64,000 bases of DNA from Dendrophyllia cribrosa (taxonomy: Eukaryota; Cnidaria; Anthozoa; Scleractinia; Dendrophylliidae). The position numbers and the translations under genes are program-made. This document shows positions 12,001 through 26,535 of this stretch, piece by piece. The notes under the pieces are model-generated. The model did not search any database and was not told the origin of the DNA. It saw nothing but the letters and a program-made list of their open reading frames with translations. The stretch lies in contig JAJLRJ010000005.1 of the NCBI GenBank assembly GCA_024195265.1, positions 14,017,036-14,081,035 of the forward strand. Direction: 5' to 3'. Numbering within the stretch: the first letter of the stretch is position 1; each line of letters starts with the position of its first letter.

Positions 12001-15000
12001 CTCCCCCATCTGCCAAACGCTATTTCCCCCCCTGACGAGCATGCGCTGTACAAAGACAATTTCACGACCGGGAGTGGCGAGTTATCGAAAGTCATTGCCT
12101 ACATCCAGGACATCGCACAGCTTGATGGAAATGTTTTTTTTTTTGTTTCACGAACACTAAATATAAATGCTTGAGATGCGAATTCCCTATTTGCAATAAA
12201 TGTTCAGTGTTTGAAGAAAAGGAGGACGTTGAGGGATGGACAGCCGGTAAATGCGTTGCATACTGCGAGTCTTCTCTTTCTATTTTTCGCAATTAAATAC
12301 CAAAGAAAGGCCCGACGAGCACTGTATTTCGACATTTCGCTAGCAAGTCCCAGCAGTAACTAGCCGCGCATCGAGTGAATAGCACGGGGACACGTGCTTA
12401 TTCCCGTGTTTTAATGAAGTGCAACTTGTGAAATAGGATCGACGCAGGTTCGACGTTTGCTACCACGCTGGAATTAAGTCGACTCTTTGTCCAACCTATT
12501 TTTAATAAATTCGGCGCGACTTAGATTCGACGTTTGCCCCAGGCCTTTAGTAATTCTCTAACTATGTTTTTTACTTAATAAGACTTTCTCGCTTCCTAAC
12601 TCATGCTAACTGGTCGAGCATTAATCCCTTCAACTCTGGCCTGACTTCTTTATTTTAATGAAAAAGGCTGAAACATCTGTTTTAGACTCAGATAATTATT
12701 CAGAGAATCAGCTTAATAAAGGCTGAATTATTAGTAAACAGGCAATTCTGAGTTCAAGATACGCTTATACTGACAGGTTATCCGGTACATTTAGGTGATC
12801 AGTAGATGTCAGGACACTTTTGCAACATCTGAGAGCCTTTTCTATCCCTTTGAAATCTAACGTGATCTTATCCAAACTTTCATCTATCAAGACCAAACTA
12901 ACTCTGTGCAGATAGTGTTTAAAAAGCGCCTACTGAAAACATTTTATCTTCAACCGCGTTCTTACAGAAAGCTTTACAATGAAAGAAGGTGAAAGTCTCC
13001 ATTCAACATACATTGCCAACTGCGTCTTCAACGCTTTCTTATCTTATACTGCCATCATGTTGAACAGTGTCACAATCCACGCCTTAAGAAAAACGTCGTC
13101 GCTACCAAAACCTTTAAAAACACTGCTCCTGAGTCTGGCCGTTTCTGATCTTGGTGTTGGTTTAACCGTCCAACCTTTGTACATTGCAGTTATTGTCATG
13201 CGTTTGGAACAAAACAGTGAAAACAGTCAGTACTATAGTGCCACGTACACCGTGTATCTCACCACAGTGACTTTATTTGCCTGTGCTTCATTCTTTGGTG
13301 TGATGGCTTTAAGTGTAGACAGATTCTTGGCTATTCACCTTCATCTCAGATACCAGGAACTTGTGACTCACAAGCGTGTTGTTGCTGGGGTAATTTTAAT
13401 ATGGGTTTTCAGCGCAGTTCTTTCGTTTGGAAGGTTATGGTTCGAGCCAAATATTTTTTTCGTGATTTTTACCATTATTTCTGTCTCTTGCTTCTTAACT
13501 ACAACAGCGCTTAACTACAAGATATATGTAGCCGTGCGACGCCACTCAAACCACATTCAAGCCCTGCAAGTACAACAAGAAGCACACAATGGCGAAATGG
13601 GAAATCATGCGAGGGTAAGAAAACTTGCAGTTGGAATATTCTTCCTTTATCTCGCGCTCTTGGTTTGTTATCTGCCAAACTTCTGTTGTTTAGTTGCCTT
13701 TTCAATTTCTGAACCAAGTACTACTATAAAGGCTTTTCATGTTTACGCTCTTACACTGGTGTTTCTGAATTCATCTCTCAATCCACTGCTTTATTGCTGG
13801 AAACTGAGTCATATTCGACACGCTGTCATGAACATACTGCGGAATATATTGCGGAGCCACAACATGAATGCGATACAACCGGCTAACCCAGCTTAAGATA
13901 TTTCTTCACATGTTGTTGTTGTTTTGGCGTGTTTTTTTTTTACAAATTTGTACAAAAATCGTTGTCAGTCTCAAGAAACTTTCAGCTTTGTTGATAAGAA
14001 TCAAAACAAAACAACAAAAACATCTAAATTCATTCAACCTAAACAGTTCACCGGACAGCAGGTGAAGAGGTGTTTCTGATTTTAATGCAAAAATGTCTTT
14101 GTAATTACACTCTCGTTTGTAAATAAAAGAACGTCTAATATTTTAACTGTGGCTTAACCAGGACTGAACGTTCTCATTTTTTGGCGATTTGAGCCTGACA
14201 AAGTTCTTAACATGTTCTTAAGATAAATTGCATGGTATTTCATTGAATTGTACTTCTGAATGAAAGGAAAGTCTCTCAGTTGGACTGTAAATGTACCTTG
14301 ACCAAATTATTAACTCTTATGTTATTTACTTATAGCTCATTGTAAAAATAAGAGGACAAAATAAAGACTTTCTTAACATAGTCTCAGCCTAAGACCCTAA
14401 GTACGTTCTAACCACGTTCTATAACAAACCGAGAAATTATTACAATGTACCATAGTAGAAATTACAATAACGCGTTATTATAGTTCACGTTAAGCCTGCC
14501 GCACACTTGAGGAAAGTGCTGAGCAAAATTCCTCGCGAGGCAGTTAGCTCAGCTGTTTCCGCAAGTGTGCGCTGGATTTTTGGTGAGTTTTTCGCCTCGC
14601 GAGGTCGTGAGGCAAATATCTGAAGCCTGCCGCACACTTGAGGAAAGTGCTGAGCAAAATTCCTCGCGAGGCAGTTAGCTCAGCTGTTTCCGCAAGTGTG
14701 CGCTGGATTTTTGGTGAGTTTTTCGCCTCGCGAGGTCGTGAGGCAAATATCTGACGTGTTTGATATTTTTTGCCTCACGAGACAAATTCCTCATCGTGTG
14801 CGGGCGCCGTGAGAATCTGGCTGAGCCAAATTAATCGATTAGCCAATAAAATTGCATGGCAAGCTCACGTGATTTCAAGCTCGACATTCAAGATGGCGGA
14901 CGACAAGATGTTAAAACTTCCAGTCGTAGCTCTTCTTATCCGTTTGTTTGTGGTCCACTCAGAGTATACAAAATGTAATATTACATTTGTATAACTGCAA

Positions 15001-18000
15001 TTGCTGTAATTGATATTGAATCAAATTTTTAATATCCACTTTTTTAGAATATTCTTAGGATATACACCTAATTGCAGTAATGTTGTCATAGGAAAATGAA
15101 AAATGAAAAAAGCCAAATAGGAATTAATTAGCTTAATCATCATTCACAGCGACAGGCGGCACGATTAAGCGTGCAGCGGCTATTGTTAATTTAAATTAAG
15201 CGTGCAGCGGCTATTGTTATTTGTGTGTCTAATTAATTCCTACTGGCCTTTTTTCCATTTTCCGTTTTTCCATTTTTCTATGACAACGTTATTGTAATTA
15301 GGTGTAATTTAAATTTAGCATTTTATTAGATATTAATACAGTAAACATGCAACATACAAGGCTGCATACTGAACTCGACAAGTTTATCCTCTAGGATAAC
15401 TTCGTTAACCACACTCCTGTCCGCCATCTTGAATGTCGAGCTTGAAATCACGTGAGCTCGCGATGCAATTTTATTGGCTAATCGATTAATTTGGCTCAGC
15501 CAGATTCTCACGGCGCCCGCACACGATGAGGAATTTGTCTCGTGAGGCAAAAAATATCAAACACGACAGATATTTGCCTCACGGCCTCGCGAGGCGAAAA
15601 ACTCACCAAAAATCCAGCGCACACTTGCGGAAACAGCTGAGCTAACTGCCTCGCGAGGAATTTTGCTCAGCACTTTCCTCAAGTGTGCGGCAGGCTTTAG
15701 GTGTGTAATTACAAACCGCGACGAGCGTTTCTACAAATGCAGTTCACCATTGATAACACAAGCCACGACGTTATTACAATTTTGCAAAAGCAGGTTATTA
15801 CAATGAACAAAATGTGTTTATTACCAATTGCGACGAGCGTTCCACTGATATTACAAACTGACACGTTATTTCAATTTACCATAATAGAAATTGCGAAAGC
15901 GCGTTATTGTACTAATTATAATGATAGATGTTTTCTTACAAATCGCGACAAGCGTTATTACAACTTACACTTATATTAAAAACCGCGACGTATTACAATT
16001 TACCGTAGGCGTGTTATTATTGCGATTACTCAAGCAAGTACATACTTGCGACAGTACATACTTTCCATTTTACAAGGAAATACGCATATGACCGATCATT
16101 TTACATGCAGTGACAAGATAGCATATAACACAGACTTGGGGTCCGCTTGTAAGCCGATTTAGAGCTCTATCAATGAATAAATAATATATAATATTTATAT
16201 GGTGTGACTCCTTCAGTGTAAAACATTTATCAAATACTCTTAACCACTGTCTGAGTTGAAATTCAAAACAATCGGCTTTATTTTTAACATTTTTTCGTCG
16301 CAATTAATTTTTTGGACAATACGTCAATTTTGAATGAATTAATGGCATTTTTTATTATAAAATTTGGTAGAAACATAGCAAAACGAACTAAACGGTTTCG
16401 GAAAATTTCGAGAATTTTTATCATTTCTCCTCAAAAGTAGTAGTGTCGTACGCTTTCTTGCCATAAACCATGTGGACGCTGGCGCCGAAGTTTCTGCTGC
16501 CGACGCCCACAGGGGGTACAACGAGAAGGCGGCTATTTCGAAATATTAAAATTCAAACTTTACTCCAAAATTAATTATTCATCTCTGAACCTCAATTGTT
16601 TTATTCCCCTGCGCCTCGGAGCCAAGTAAGAAATTGGCCTATTATCTGGCTACTCAAACTTTACACATGGATATCAAAATAACAAATCTAAAAGCCTCAC
16701 ACTTTTTCATTGAGCGATGCCTCGAGATAATTGAACACAGTGTGTTTTTTTTTTAACGGCTGCATTCGATACCTAATTATTCAATCAAGTTCAGCGGCTC
16801 CCGGCACGTTCTGTCACATTCATTAAGCTTTCTATTGATATATAGTTTGTCATAGTTTCCTTGAAAAGGGCGCGCGTAAATTTTTAACCGAAGGGCACTG
16901 GTCTGTTACAGTCGTTCGGATAATACAGGGAGCGTAACATAAGCAACACGCGAAGGAAAAATATTGCGAATGCTAATGGAGGGGGATCGTAAACTTCCTA
17001 GCGAGTAGAAAATTAGAGCTCCAACCAATCCAAGGAAAGCCTCATATATTGCGAGACTTTCCCGCTTCCTAACTGGCCGAGCATTAATCGCTTCAACCTC
17101 GGCCTGACTTTTTTATTTTAATGAAAAATACTGAAACATCTGTTTTAGGTTCACAGAATCAGCTTTATAAAGGCTGAAGGATGAGTAAACCGGTAATTCT
17201 GTGTTCAAGATACGCTTATATTGATTATTTTGATAGATTTGTAAGCAGTAGGGGTCAGGAATGTTTTAGGTTCCAATGTTTTAACGACACTTTTGTAGCC
17301 TGACTTTATTAACAGCGTTTCATACATTGAATCAAACACTATACGGAAATGGTCAACATTATTGTACTCGGACAGGCGGATAGCTGCGCACTGCCCCCGG
17401 ACAGGACCCATCGTTCGACAATTGTACCCCCTCCCATTTTAAAAGATCAGTGGTGTCTTAAAATTGTATAGCTCCCACTCTATCAGGAATAAAAACTGAG
17501 AAACAAGTTCAAACATCCCTGTGCCGTTTTACAAAGAATATTTAAGTTTTATCTCAGATTTTCAAGCCGATAAGTTTTGTCCGTTAGACTGATGAGATAG
17601 GTGATGTCTTGTACAACCCCCTACCCCTCCACGAGGTGAGTCCTCTTCGAGTATTCTTGTCATGACCACTTCCCTTAAATGAATAGAAACTGAAAACTAA
17701 GTATAAGTGTTTTTGTCTGCAGACAACCAGGATGGAAATAGATTGCAACTTGAAAACTTTAGGCTTATTTTCCCCAGTTTGTTTGTTCTTTCTTTGTGAA
17801 TTCACTTTTATATCTTTCCTTTGATTTTAAAAGCAGTTTTGTGCAAGGTTAGGACAGTTTTGAGCAAAAGACAGCCACATTCTCGTCACAGAGACCCTAC
17901 AAAGTTCTAGTCAATTTTCTTACCAGCAGGAGACACTGTCGCTATTACTGCTGTACATGCACTACCTCCAAGAGAATCCTATAAACAACAAACCTGTGTT

Positions 18001-21000
18001 TAGTGTAAAGAACCTACCAATTGATAATGCAAACATTAAGAAATTAAAAATAGAGCGGTTTTTATTGAGTGTCGTGAAACCAAAACCAAGGTAATTACTC
18101 TGACCAATCACAGAACTCGCAAACAATCCGATGAACCAATCAGAACTCGAAGCAATTACATGCAGCCGGCACCAAGCGCGGGAAAACGCGTGCGAGCAAA
18201 TTAGGATTGGTTTTGGTTTTACTTCTGATTGATTGAGAAAATGGCGCGAGATTTTTTAGCCAATCATAAAGCGTAGCAATGCAAAACCAAAGCAATTACG
18301 AAATTACTTTCGACACTAAATTGAAAACTGCTCTATGCTTCATGTGTGCTAGATTGATATTTATTATTCTAACTCCTTCCATGAGTGAGAAATCTCAGAC
18401 CGCCTGAGAATTAGGCGAAGTGTACACACAATGATTTCACAGCATAAAAAGAAACAAGCATATAATTTCACCATTCTTACCTGTAAAATTCTAGTTAGTT
18501 TTGATTCCCGGTACGGAATGTGACCTTCTTTCTTCTTCGGATCTGCTAAAGCACTGACCACAGCATTTAGGGCACCAATTCTAAAAACCAGCAAACAAAT
18601 TAAATTTTGTTAACCAATATATTCTTCAAGGGACACTGTCCCAGCTGAAATCTCGAGTTTTCATGATTATGGCCAGTAGTTTACTTTACTATCTCAATAT
18701 AGGAAGGAAAAATCGCCAAAAGAGATAAACTAAAAGAACAAAATAACAAATGAGAAACTCAAAAACTCAAAATTGATGAACTGTAATCCACTTCCATCCT
18801 TGTAATCCTGCACTTTTTCACCAAATTCCAAATTCACCAAATAATTTTGTTTTGCTCTATAGAATCTTTTTTTTTTTAATTTAGTAAAATATGTGGTGGC
18901 ATTTTGCGATATAACATGGAAATTAAGCAAACACAATTTTATTGTTTCGGCGGGACTAACAATTAAATTATTACAGCAATCACTGAAGCAAACCTTCAGG
19001 AATAGCTGTCTTTCTTTAATGGCCAAGACATGTTTATGCCCTGACCATGCTCCAGTCCATACACAACATGTTTATGCCCTGACCATACTCCAGTCCATAC
19101 ACTTTATGTGTTAGTCACATCCCCCACCCCACCCCCAGATCACTTTAATTCTTGCTTCAAGATTAAAAAAGGAAAATTCTGTCCTATAGATAAAGTTTTA
19201 ACAAATAAATCTATTACAAAATTCCTGTCTAAATAGGTAATTCTGTAAGCAGATATAAAATCCTACCCCTTGTTGATGTAAGCTCCTTCACTCTGAATGT
19301 TAAGGTCTATTCCTTCCATTCTCTCAGACCCTAAGCAACAACAACAACAACAACAAGTATTGAAAGGAATTCCATTATCTTGTTTGTCTAACGTCAACAG
19401 ATTCATCAGTGAAATGACATGTGAATGGAATGGGAAATGAAGTGGAAATCCACGGAGTGGCTTTTATTTCTAATGTTACTTGTCATTGATTAAATTCAAA
19501 TTTTTGTGGAGGAAGAAAAACTAGTCAGAAGTACATGGACAAGAACAACAACAAATTCTACTCACACTGATATACCATCAACTCTGGGAGTAAAACCTGG
19601 GCCACATTAGTGGAGGGCTCGCGCTCTCACCATTGCACCATCCCAACTATGGACTAGGCGTTTACAGTAAACTCTCTTAAGACAGACACCTCTGTAAGAC
19701 AGACACCTCTCTAAGACGGGCATAAATTATTGGCTGTTTCTGGCCAAATTTCCCCTTGTTTTTGTCCGTAACTAAACTCTCTATATTAAGCAGACACTTT
19801 TCTAAGGCAGACAGCAAAAGCTGGTTTAAAGCTGTTCAGCTTAGACAGAGTTCACTGTACCATAATTTCAGTCTATTGTTTTATACCTGCCATATCAATC
19901 AAGTTAATCTTGGATCTTATTCCTGTTTCACTGGATCCTCCATTACTCTTCTGTTCAACATGGATAGTGAAGACACAATCAGACCTGCAGAACAAGACAC
20001 AATTATCAAACACAAATACATTGATGTCCCAGTCATCTCAAATAACAAATGAAAGTTGGATGTTTCCTTCTACATCACCCTTATACTTTTTGCCATGAAT
20101 GGGAAAGCTTTGTTTTGATTTCTGAGGCTTGACATTATGGTGTAAGTACACTCAAAGAGAAAAAAGTCAACTTCTAGTAGCCGCCTCTTGGCCATACAGG
20201 ACATCAGTGTTCTATTGCTTAAGGTCACTGTTGATGCTTGTAATAATATAAGGCACAACTGATGAAGAAATTAAAGATCTGCAATGAAAACACCTTGTCA
20301 ACTGTACATATACCAACAGCTTAGCAGTACCTTGCACCACCAGAGTTCTTGTCAACAGATGCCATTTTCCTAACCCTGTTTCCTTGTTCAAAGAGACGAG
20401 CAATGTCTTCACTGTTTTGGACAACAAGTTCAGCAAGGCCCTCAATGAAACTGTAGCAAAATAATAATAATAATAACAATAATAATAATAATAATAATTT
20501 CATTTCAAATAAGTGCTTAACCCTTACTAATCATTAAACTCAGCAAAATTATAGCCTAGGTTGAAAAAAAATCAAACTAGTTTAAAAAATGTAACCTACG
20601 TTAAAAATTCCAAACTAGTTCAAAACATTGTAATTAAAAAAATTGACCTGAAACTAAAATTTAACTGCAACATATGCAAATCCTTACATTCCCAGTTGTG
20701 GATGCTGTCTGACTCGTAGGTCCTGACCAGTTGGGTTGAGAAGGTCATGAATCATTTCTTGAAAGATCTAATTAATTAACAGTAACATGAATAAAATTAA
20801 TTCAATCAATAATAGATGACCATTAATAATGAAAAACAGCAAAACAGGAGCAGGAGAACAAAGTAACAAAAAATATTTCAAGTGATACAGTTAACTCTCT
20901 TAAGACAGACACCCCTATAAGGTAGACACCTCTCTAAGATGGACACCCCTATAAGGTAGACACCTCTCTAAGAAGGACACCCCTATAAGGTAGACATCTC

Positions 21001-24000
21001 TCTAAGATGGACACCCCTATAAGGTAGACACCTCTCTAAGATGGACACCCCTATAAGGTAGACACCTTTCTAAGATGGACACCCCTATAAGGTTGACACC
21101 TCTCTAAGATGGACACCCTATAAGGTAGACACCTCTCTAAGATGGACACCCCTATAAGGTAAACACTTCTCTAAGATGAACACCCCTATAAGGTAGACAC
21201 CTCTCTAAGATGGACACCCCTATAAGGTAGACACCTCTCTAAGATGGACACCCCTATAAGATAGACACCTCTCTAAGATGGACACCCCTATAAGGTAGAC
21301 ACCTCTCTAAGATGGACACCCCTGTAAGGTAGACACCTCTCTAAGATGGACACCCCTATAAGGTAGAAACCTCTCTAAGAAGGACACCCCTATAAGATAG
21401 ACACCTCTCTAAGATGGACACCCCTATAAGGTAGACACCTCTCTAAGATGGACACCCCTGTAAGGTAGACACCTCTCTAAGATGGACACCCCTATAAGGT
21501 AGACACCTCTCTAAGATGGACACCCCTGTAAGGTAGACACCTCTCTAAGATGGACACCCCCATAAGGTAGACACCTTTCTAAGATGGACACCCCCATAAG
21601 GTAGACACCTCTCTAAGATGGACACCCCTATATGGTAGACACCTCTCTAAGATGGACACCCCTATAAGGTAGACATCTCTCTAAGATGGACACCCCTATA
21701 AGGTAAACACCTCTCTAAGATGGACACCCCTATAAGGTAGACACCTCTCTAAGATGGACACCCCTATAAGGTAAACACTTCTCTAAGACGGACACACCTA
21801 TAAGGTAGACACTTCTCTAAGATGGACACCCCTATAAGGTAGACACTTCTCTAAGATGGACACCCCTATAAGGTGGACACCTCTCTAAGATGGACACCCC
21901 TATAAGGTAGACACCTCTCTAATATGGACACCCCTATAAGGTAGACACCTCTCTAAGATGGACACCCCTATAAGGTAGACACCTCTCTGAGATGGACACC
22001 CCTATAAGGTAGACACCTCTCTAAGATGTACACCCCTATAAGGTAGACACCTCTCTAAGATTGACACCCCTATAAGGTAGACACCTCTCTAAGATGGACA
22101 CCCCTATAAGGTAGACACCTCTCTAAGATTGACACCCCTATAAGGTAGACAATTCTCTAAGATGGACACCCCTTTAAGGTAGACACCTCTCTAAGATGGA
22201 CACCCCTATACGGTAGACACCTTTCTAAGATGGACACCCCTATAAGGTAGACACCTCTCTAAGATGGACACCCCTATAAGGTAGACACCTCTCTAAGATG
22301 GACACCCCTATAAGGTGGACACCTCTCTAAGATCAACACCCCTATAAGGTAAACACCTCTCTAAGATGGACACCCCTATAAGGTAGACACCTCTCTAGGA
22401 TGGACACCCCTATAAGGTAGACACCTCTCTAAGATGGAAACCCCTTCTAAGATGGACACCCCTATAAGGTAGACACCTCTCTAAGATGGACACCCCTATA
22501 AGGTAGACACCTCTCTAAGATGGACACCCCTATAAGGTAGAAACCTCTCTAAGATGGACACCCCTATAAGATAGACACCTCTCTAAGATGGACACCCCTG
22601 TAAGGTAGAGACCTCTCTACGATGGACACCCCTATAAGGTAGACACCTCTCTAAGATGGACACCCCTATAAGGTAGACACCTCTCTAAAATGGACACCCC
22701 TATAAGGTAGACACCTCTCTAAGATGGACACCCCTATAAGGTAGACACCTCTCTAAGATGGACACCCCTATAAGGTAAACACCTCTCTAAGATGGACACC
22801 CCTATAAGGTAGACACCTCTCTAAGATGGACACCCCTATAAGGTAAACACCTCTCTAAGATGGACACCCCTATAAGGTAGACACCTCTCTAGGATGGACA
22901 CCCCTATACGGTAGACACCTCTCTAAGATGGACACCCCTATAAGGTAGACACCTCTCTAAGATGGACACCCTTATAAGGTAGACACCTCTCTAAGATGGA
23001 CACCCCTGTAAGGTAAACACCTCTCTAAGATGGACACCCCTATAAGGTAAACACCTTTCTAAGATGGACGCCCCTATAAGGTAGACACCTCTCTAAGATG
23101 GACACCCCTATAAGGTAGACACCTCTCTAAGATGGACACCCCTATAAGGTAGACACCTCTCTAAGATGGACACCCCTATAAGGTAAACACCTCTCTAAGA
23201 TGGACACCCCTCTAAGATGGACACCCCTATAAGGTAGACACCTCTCTAAGATGGACACCCCTATAAGGTAGACACCTCTCTAAGATGGACACCCCTATAA
23301 GGTAGACACCTCTCTAAGATGGACACCCATATAAGGTAGACACCTCTCTAAGATGGACACCCCTATAAGGTAAACACCTTTCTAAGATGGACGCCCCTAT
23401 AAGGTAGACACCTCTCTAAGATGGACACCCCTATAAGGTAGACACCTCTCTAAGATGGACACCCCTATAAGGTAGACACCTCTCTAAGATGGACACCCCT
23501 ATAAGGTAAACACCTCTCTAAGATGGACACCCCTCTAAGATGGACACCCCTATAAGGTAGACACCTCTCTAAGATGGACACCCCTATAAGGTAGACACCT
23601 CTCTAAGATGGACACCCCTATAAGGTAGACACCTCTCTAAGATGGACACCCATATAAGGTAGACACCTCTCTAAGATGGACACCCCTATAAGGTAGACAA
23701 CTCTCTAAGATGGACACCCCTATAAGGTAGACACCTCTCTAAGATGGACACCCCTATAAGGTAGACACCTCTCTAAGATGGACACCCCTATAAGGTAGAC
23801 ACCTCTCTAAGACGGACACCCCTATAAGGTAGACACCCCTCTAAGATGGACACCCCTATAAGGTAGAAACCTCTCTAAGATGGACACCCCTATAAGATAG
23901 ACACCTCTCTAAGACCGACACCCCTATAAGGTAGACACCTCTCTAATATGGACACCCCTATAAGGGAACTACTGTTTCACTAGTAACACAGTCAATAAAC

Positions 24001-24888
24001 CCATGTCCCTTATTGTTGAACTGTGAGCTTTGAGCTTAAGATGGGCAGCATTTGTAAGTTTTTTTAATTTTAATTTGAGAATCAAAGACAGTCCTATTTC
24101 TGGTAAGCCCAAGTTTCTGAGATGCTTTTAAAGCACCAAGATCGACATTAAGCTTAAGCTAATATTAATTTTGCTGTGAAACATCATTTTGATAATCATT
24201 CTACACCCTTTACATTATTATTTTTGAGGCTCATTTGCAACAATTCACAGAGCTAATGGGTTCTTACCTCATAAAAGGAGACAGTCACAAAGAACTGTTT
24301 GTTTGGTGGTGCTTCATCAATATACTTGAACAACCCCTGATTCAGCTGGAAAGTAAGTTAAATTCAAAAAACTTAGTTATGAAAATTATTAACAAAAGAT
24401 TGTAATAACTGCAAATTCACAGCTATTTTCAAGAAAAACACATCTTTTGAAAATAAAAAAACATGTTTCAACAACCACTTTCCATGCTGGTGATTTGAAT
24501 TTTTCTATAATTTGCTTTTAAAGACCCAGTATTGCCATTATGCATTGCGTGCTGTGAGCATGTTGAAAAATCCAGTAGGTCTTATAGCTCTTTGTCATCC
24601 GTTTACATCGGCCATGTAGGTTGTAAAACTTTCATTCAAGTACCTTATTTATCAGGCAACACTTAAGAATGCAATTTAATATAAAACGTTTGAACAGAAC
24701 AGAAGCACAAGACGGACGATATAATTCCTTTCCATGCAATAGAATGTTTGCCGCAAGAAGAGCAAAACCCTGGAAAACAATAGAAGCCTTGCTCCCGTGC
24801 AAACCAAAACAATATAAATTATTTATGGCTCTTAAGAATGTAAAGCACGTTTGAATATTTCTATAGAAAGCGTGCTCAATAAATTCTA

Positions 24889-24927
<39 letters not shown>

Positions 24928-26500
24928 AACAGAGGCGCATGAAGCATAATGGACAATACTGGGTCTTTAACCTCTTGTAAGCATTACTACTTGCCCATAT
25001 TTCAATGTCACTGCAGTTATGCTTTATAGTACAAGTCCAATAAAAAACAAAATTTTTATCCTTTGCATCACAACTTCAACGTGATACAATATTTAATTGT
25101 GCTGATAGGTGCTTTGTACATTGAAATTACTAAAGGTTCATATGATTCAGAGACAGGTTCATATGATTTTTTTTTAAAAAGTAAAGACTCCCTGTGGTCT
25201 GACCTGTCGTAAGCGGCCACCTGTCGTAAGTAACTCCCTTGGCTTTGCATTTCAGGTGGCCGCTTACGGGAGGTTCAACTCTAGAAATTTGTGATGATGC
25301 AGACTAGTGAGATCATACCAGTGGAATAACGCCAGGTTCCTCTTCTGTTCCTATCATGGTGTGTGTTTTACCTGTACCAGTCTACAGGGAAATAAGATCA
25401 GTAAATTTCTAACACTACAGTATGTTATGCAATCATAATATAACTGTCAAGCTGTCAAGAAATTAGCTCAATTGGTAGAACACTGGTCTGCTGAGCGGTA
25501 AGTCAACCCTTTCACTCCCAGGGTCAGTTATGAAGACATGTAATGTAGTTCTAACTTTTGAGTCTGTGGACGAAAACCTATGGTGTGATCATTCAAATGA
25601 AACCTCATCAGCAGTACTTTTGCATGGTACAGCTGTACCATTTGTTCTAATTTTTGAGTCTGCGGACGAAATCCTATGGTGTGACCATTCAAATGAAACC
25701 TCTTCAGCAGTACTTTTGCATGGTACCATTTGTTCTAACTTTTGAGTCTGTTGACAAAATCCTATGGTGTGACCATTCAAATGAAACCTCTTTGGCAGTT
25801 CTTTTGCATGGTACCATTTGTTCTGACTAACTTTTGAGTCTGTGGACAAAATCCTATGGTGTGACCATTCAAATGAAACCATATGTTTTTCAATATTTTA
25901 CAAATTAGAATTTGGGATTTTTCTTGAATTTTGATGTTTGGCACTCTTGGGAGTTAAAGGGTTAAACTCCCGGCCGGACCAACACTCATGACGGTCTTAA
26001 AATAACTGAGGACAAAAGTGCTACCTTTGTTATGATATCCGCAAACAATTAGACCTTCACATGACTTGGATGACCACATAGAAATGGCGGTCTTGTGTCA
26101 GCCACCCTCCTTGCCCTAACTACCATGGGCTCAGAATTTAGACACCTCTCTCGCCTGCATCCCAGAAGTGACCATATTTTAAGATGTATCCAAATAACTT
26201 CCTACCTGTCCATAAGCATATATTGTTGCATTAAATCCCTCCAGAGCTTTTTTCAACAATGGGTCACCAAGATCATGAAAAATTTGTTCCTGAATTAGAA
26301 ATTATAAAACCAAAGATATTAAAAACTTATTATAAAAAGTTTATTGTGTATTAATCTGTCATTAAAACTTAAAAATCAAATGAAGAATGATCCTCGCAGT
26401 TATGAACGCAATTTAAGCAATTGCGAAAAGAAGCCTGAAAAAAATTCAGGACTTCAACGGGGTTCGAACCCGTGACCTCGCGATACCGGTGCGATGCTCT

Positions 26501-26535
<35 letters not shown>

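Larger units (their letters stand above)
9640..12780. repeat. Direct segmental duplication, copy A (with insertions)
   Basis: From ACGCATATGACCGATCATTTTACATG onward this matches 16065-17235 in the same orientation, period about 6.4 kb. Shared blocks are 9640-9855, 10884-11630 and about 12575-12780. The gaps in the alignment are two transposons present only in copy A, at 9856-10876 and about 11716-12545. Without them copy A is about 1.17 kb, the same as copy B. Confidence 0.85.

Noticed and set aside
14770..15550. Two ORFs with the same N-terminus on opposite strands
   Set aside because: They lie in the arms of the TTA transposon and mirror each other.
20886..23976. CRISPR-like or coding repeat
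   Set aside because: The 34 bp units have no variable spacers, and stop codons occur throughout the frames.
24632..24940. 102-residue ORF with poly-Asn
   Set aside because: The Asn run is the (ATT)n microsatellite read in reverse; no splice or family support.
25530..25882. ORFs on both strands with repeated FEWSHHRI-like peptides
   Set aside because: They are translations of the tandem AACCCTTT-family core, and the repeat lengths are not kept to multiples of three.
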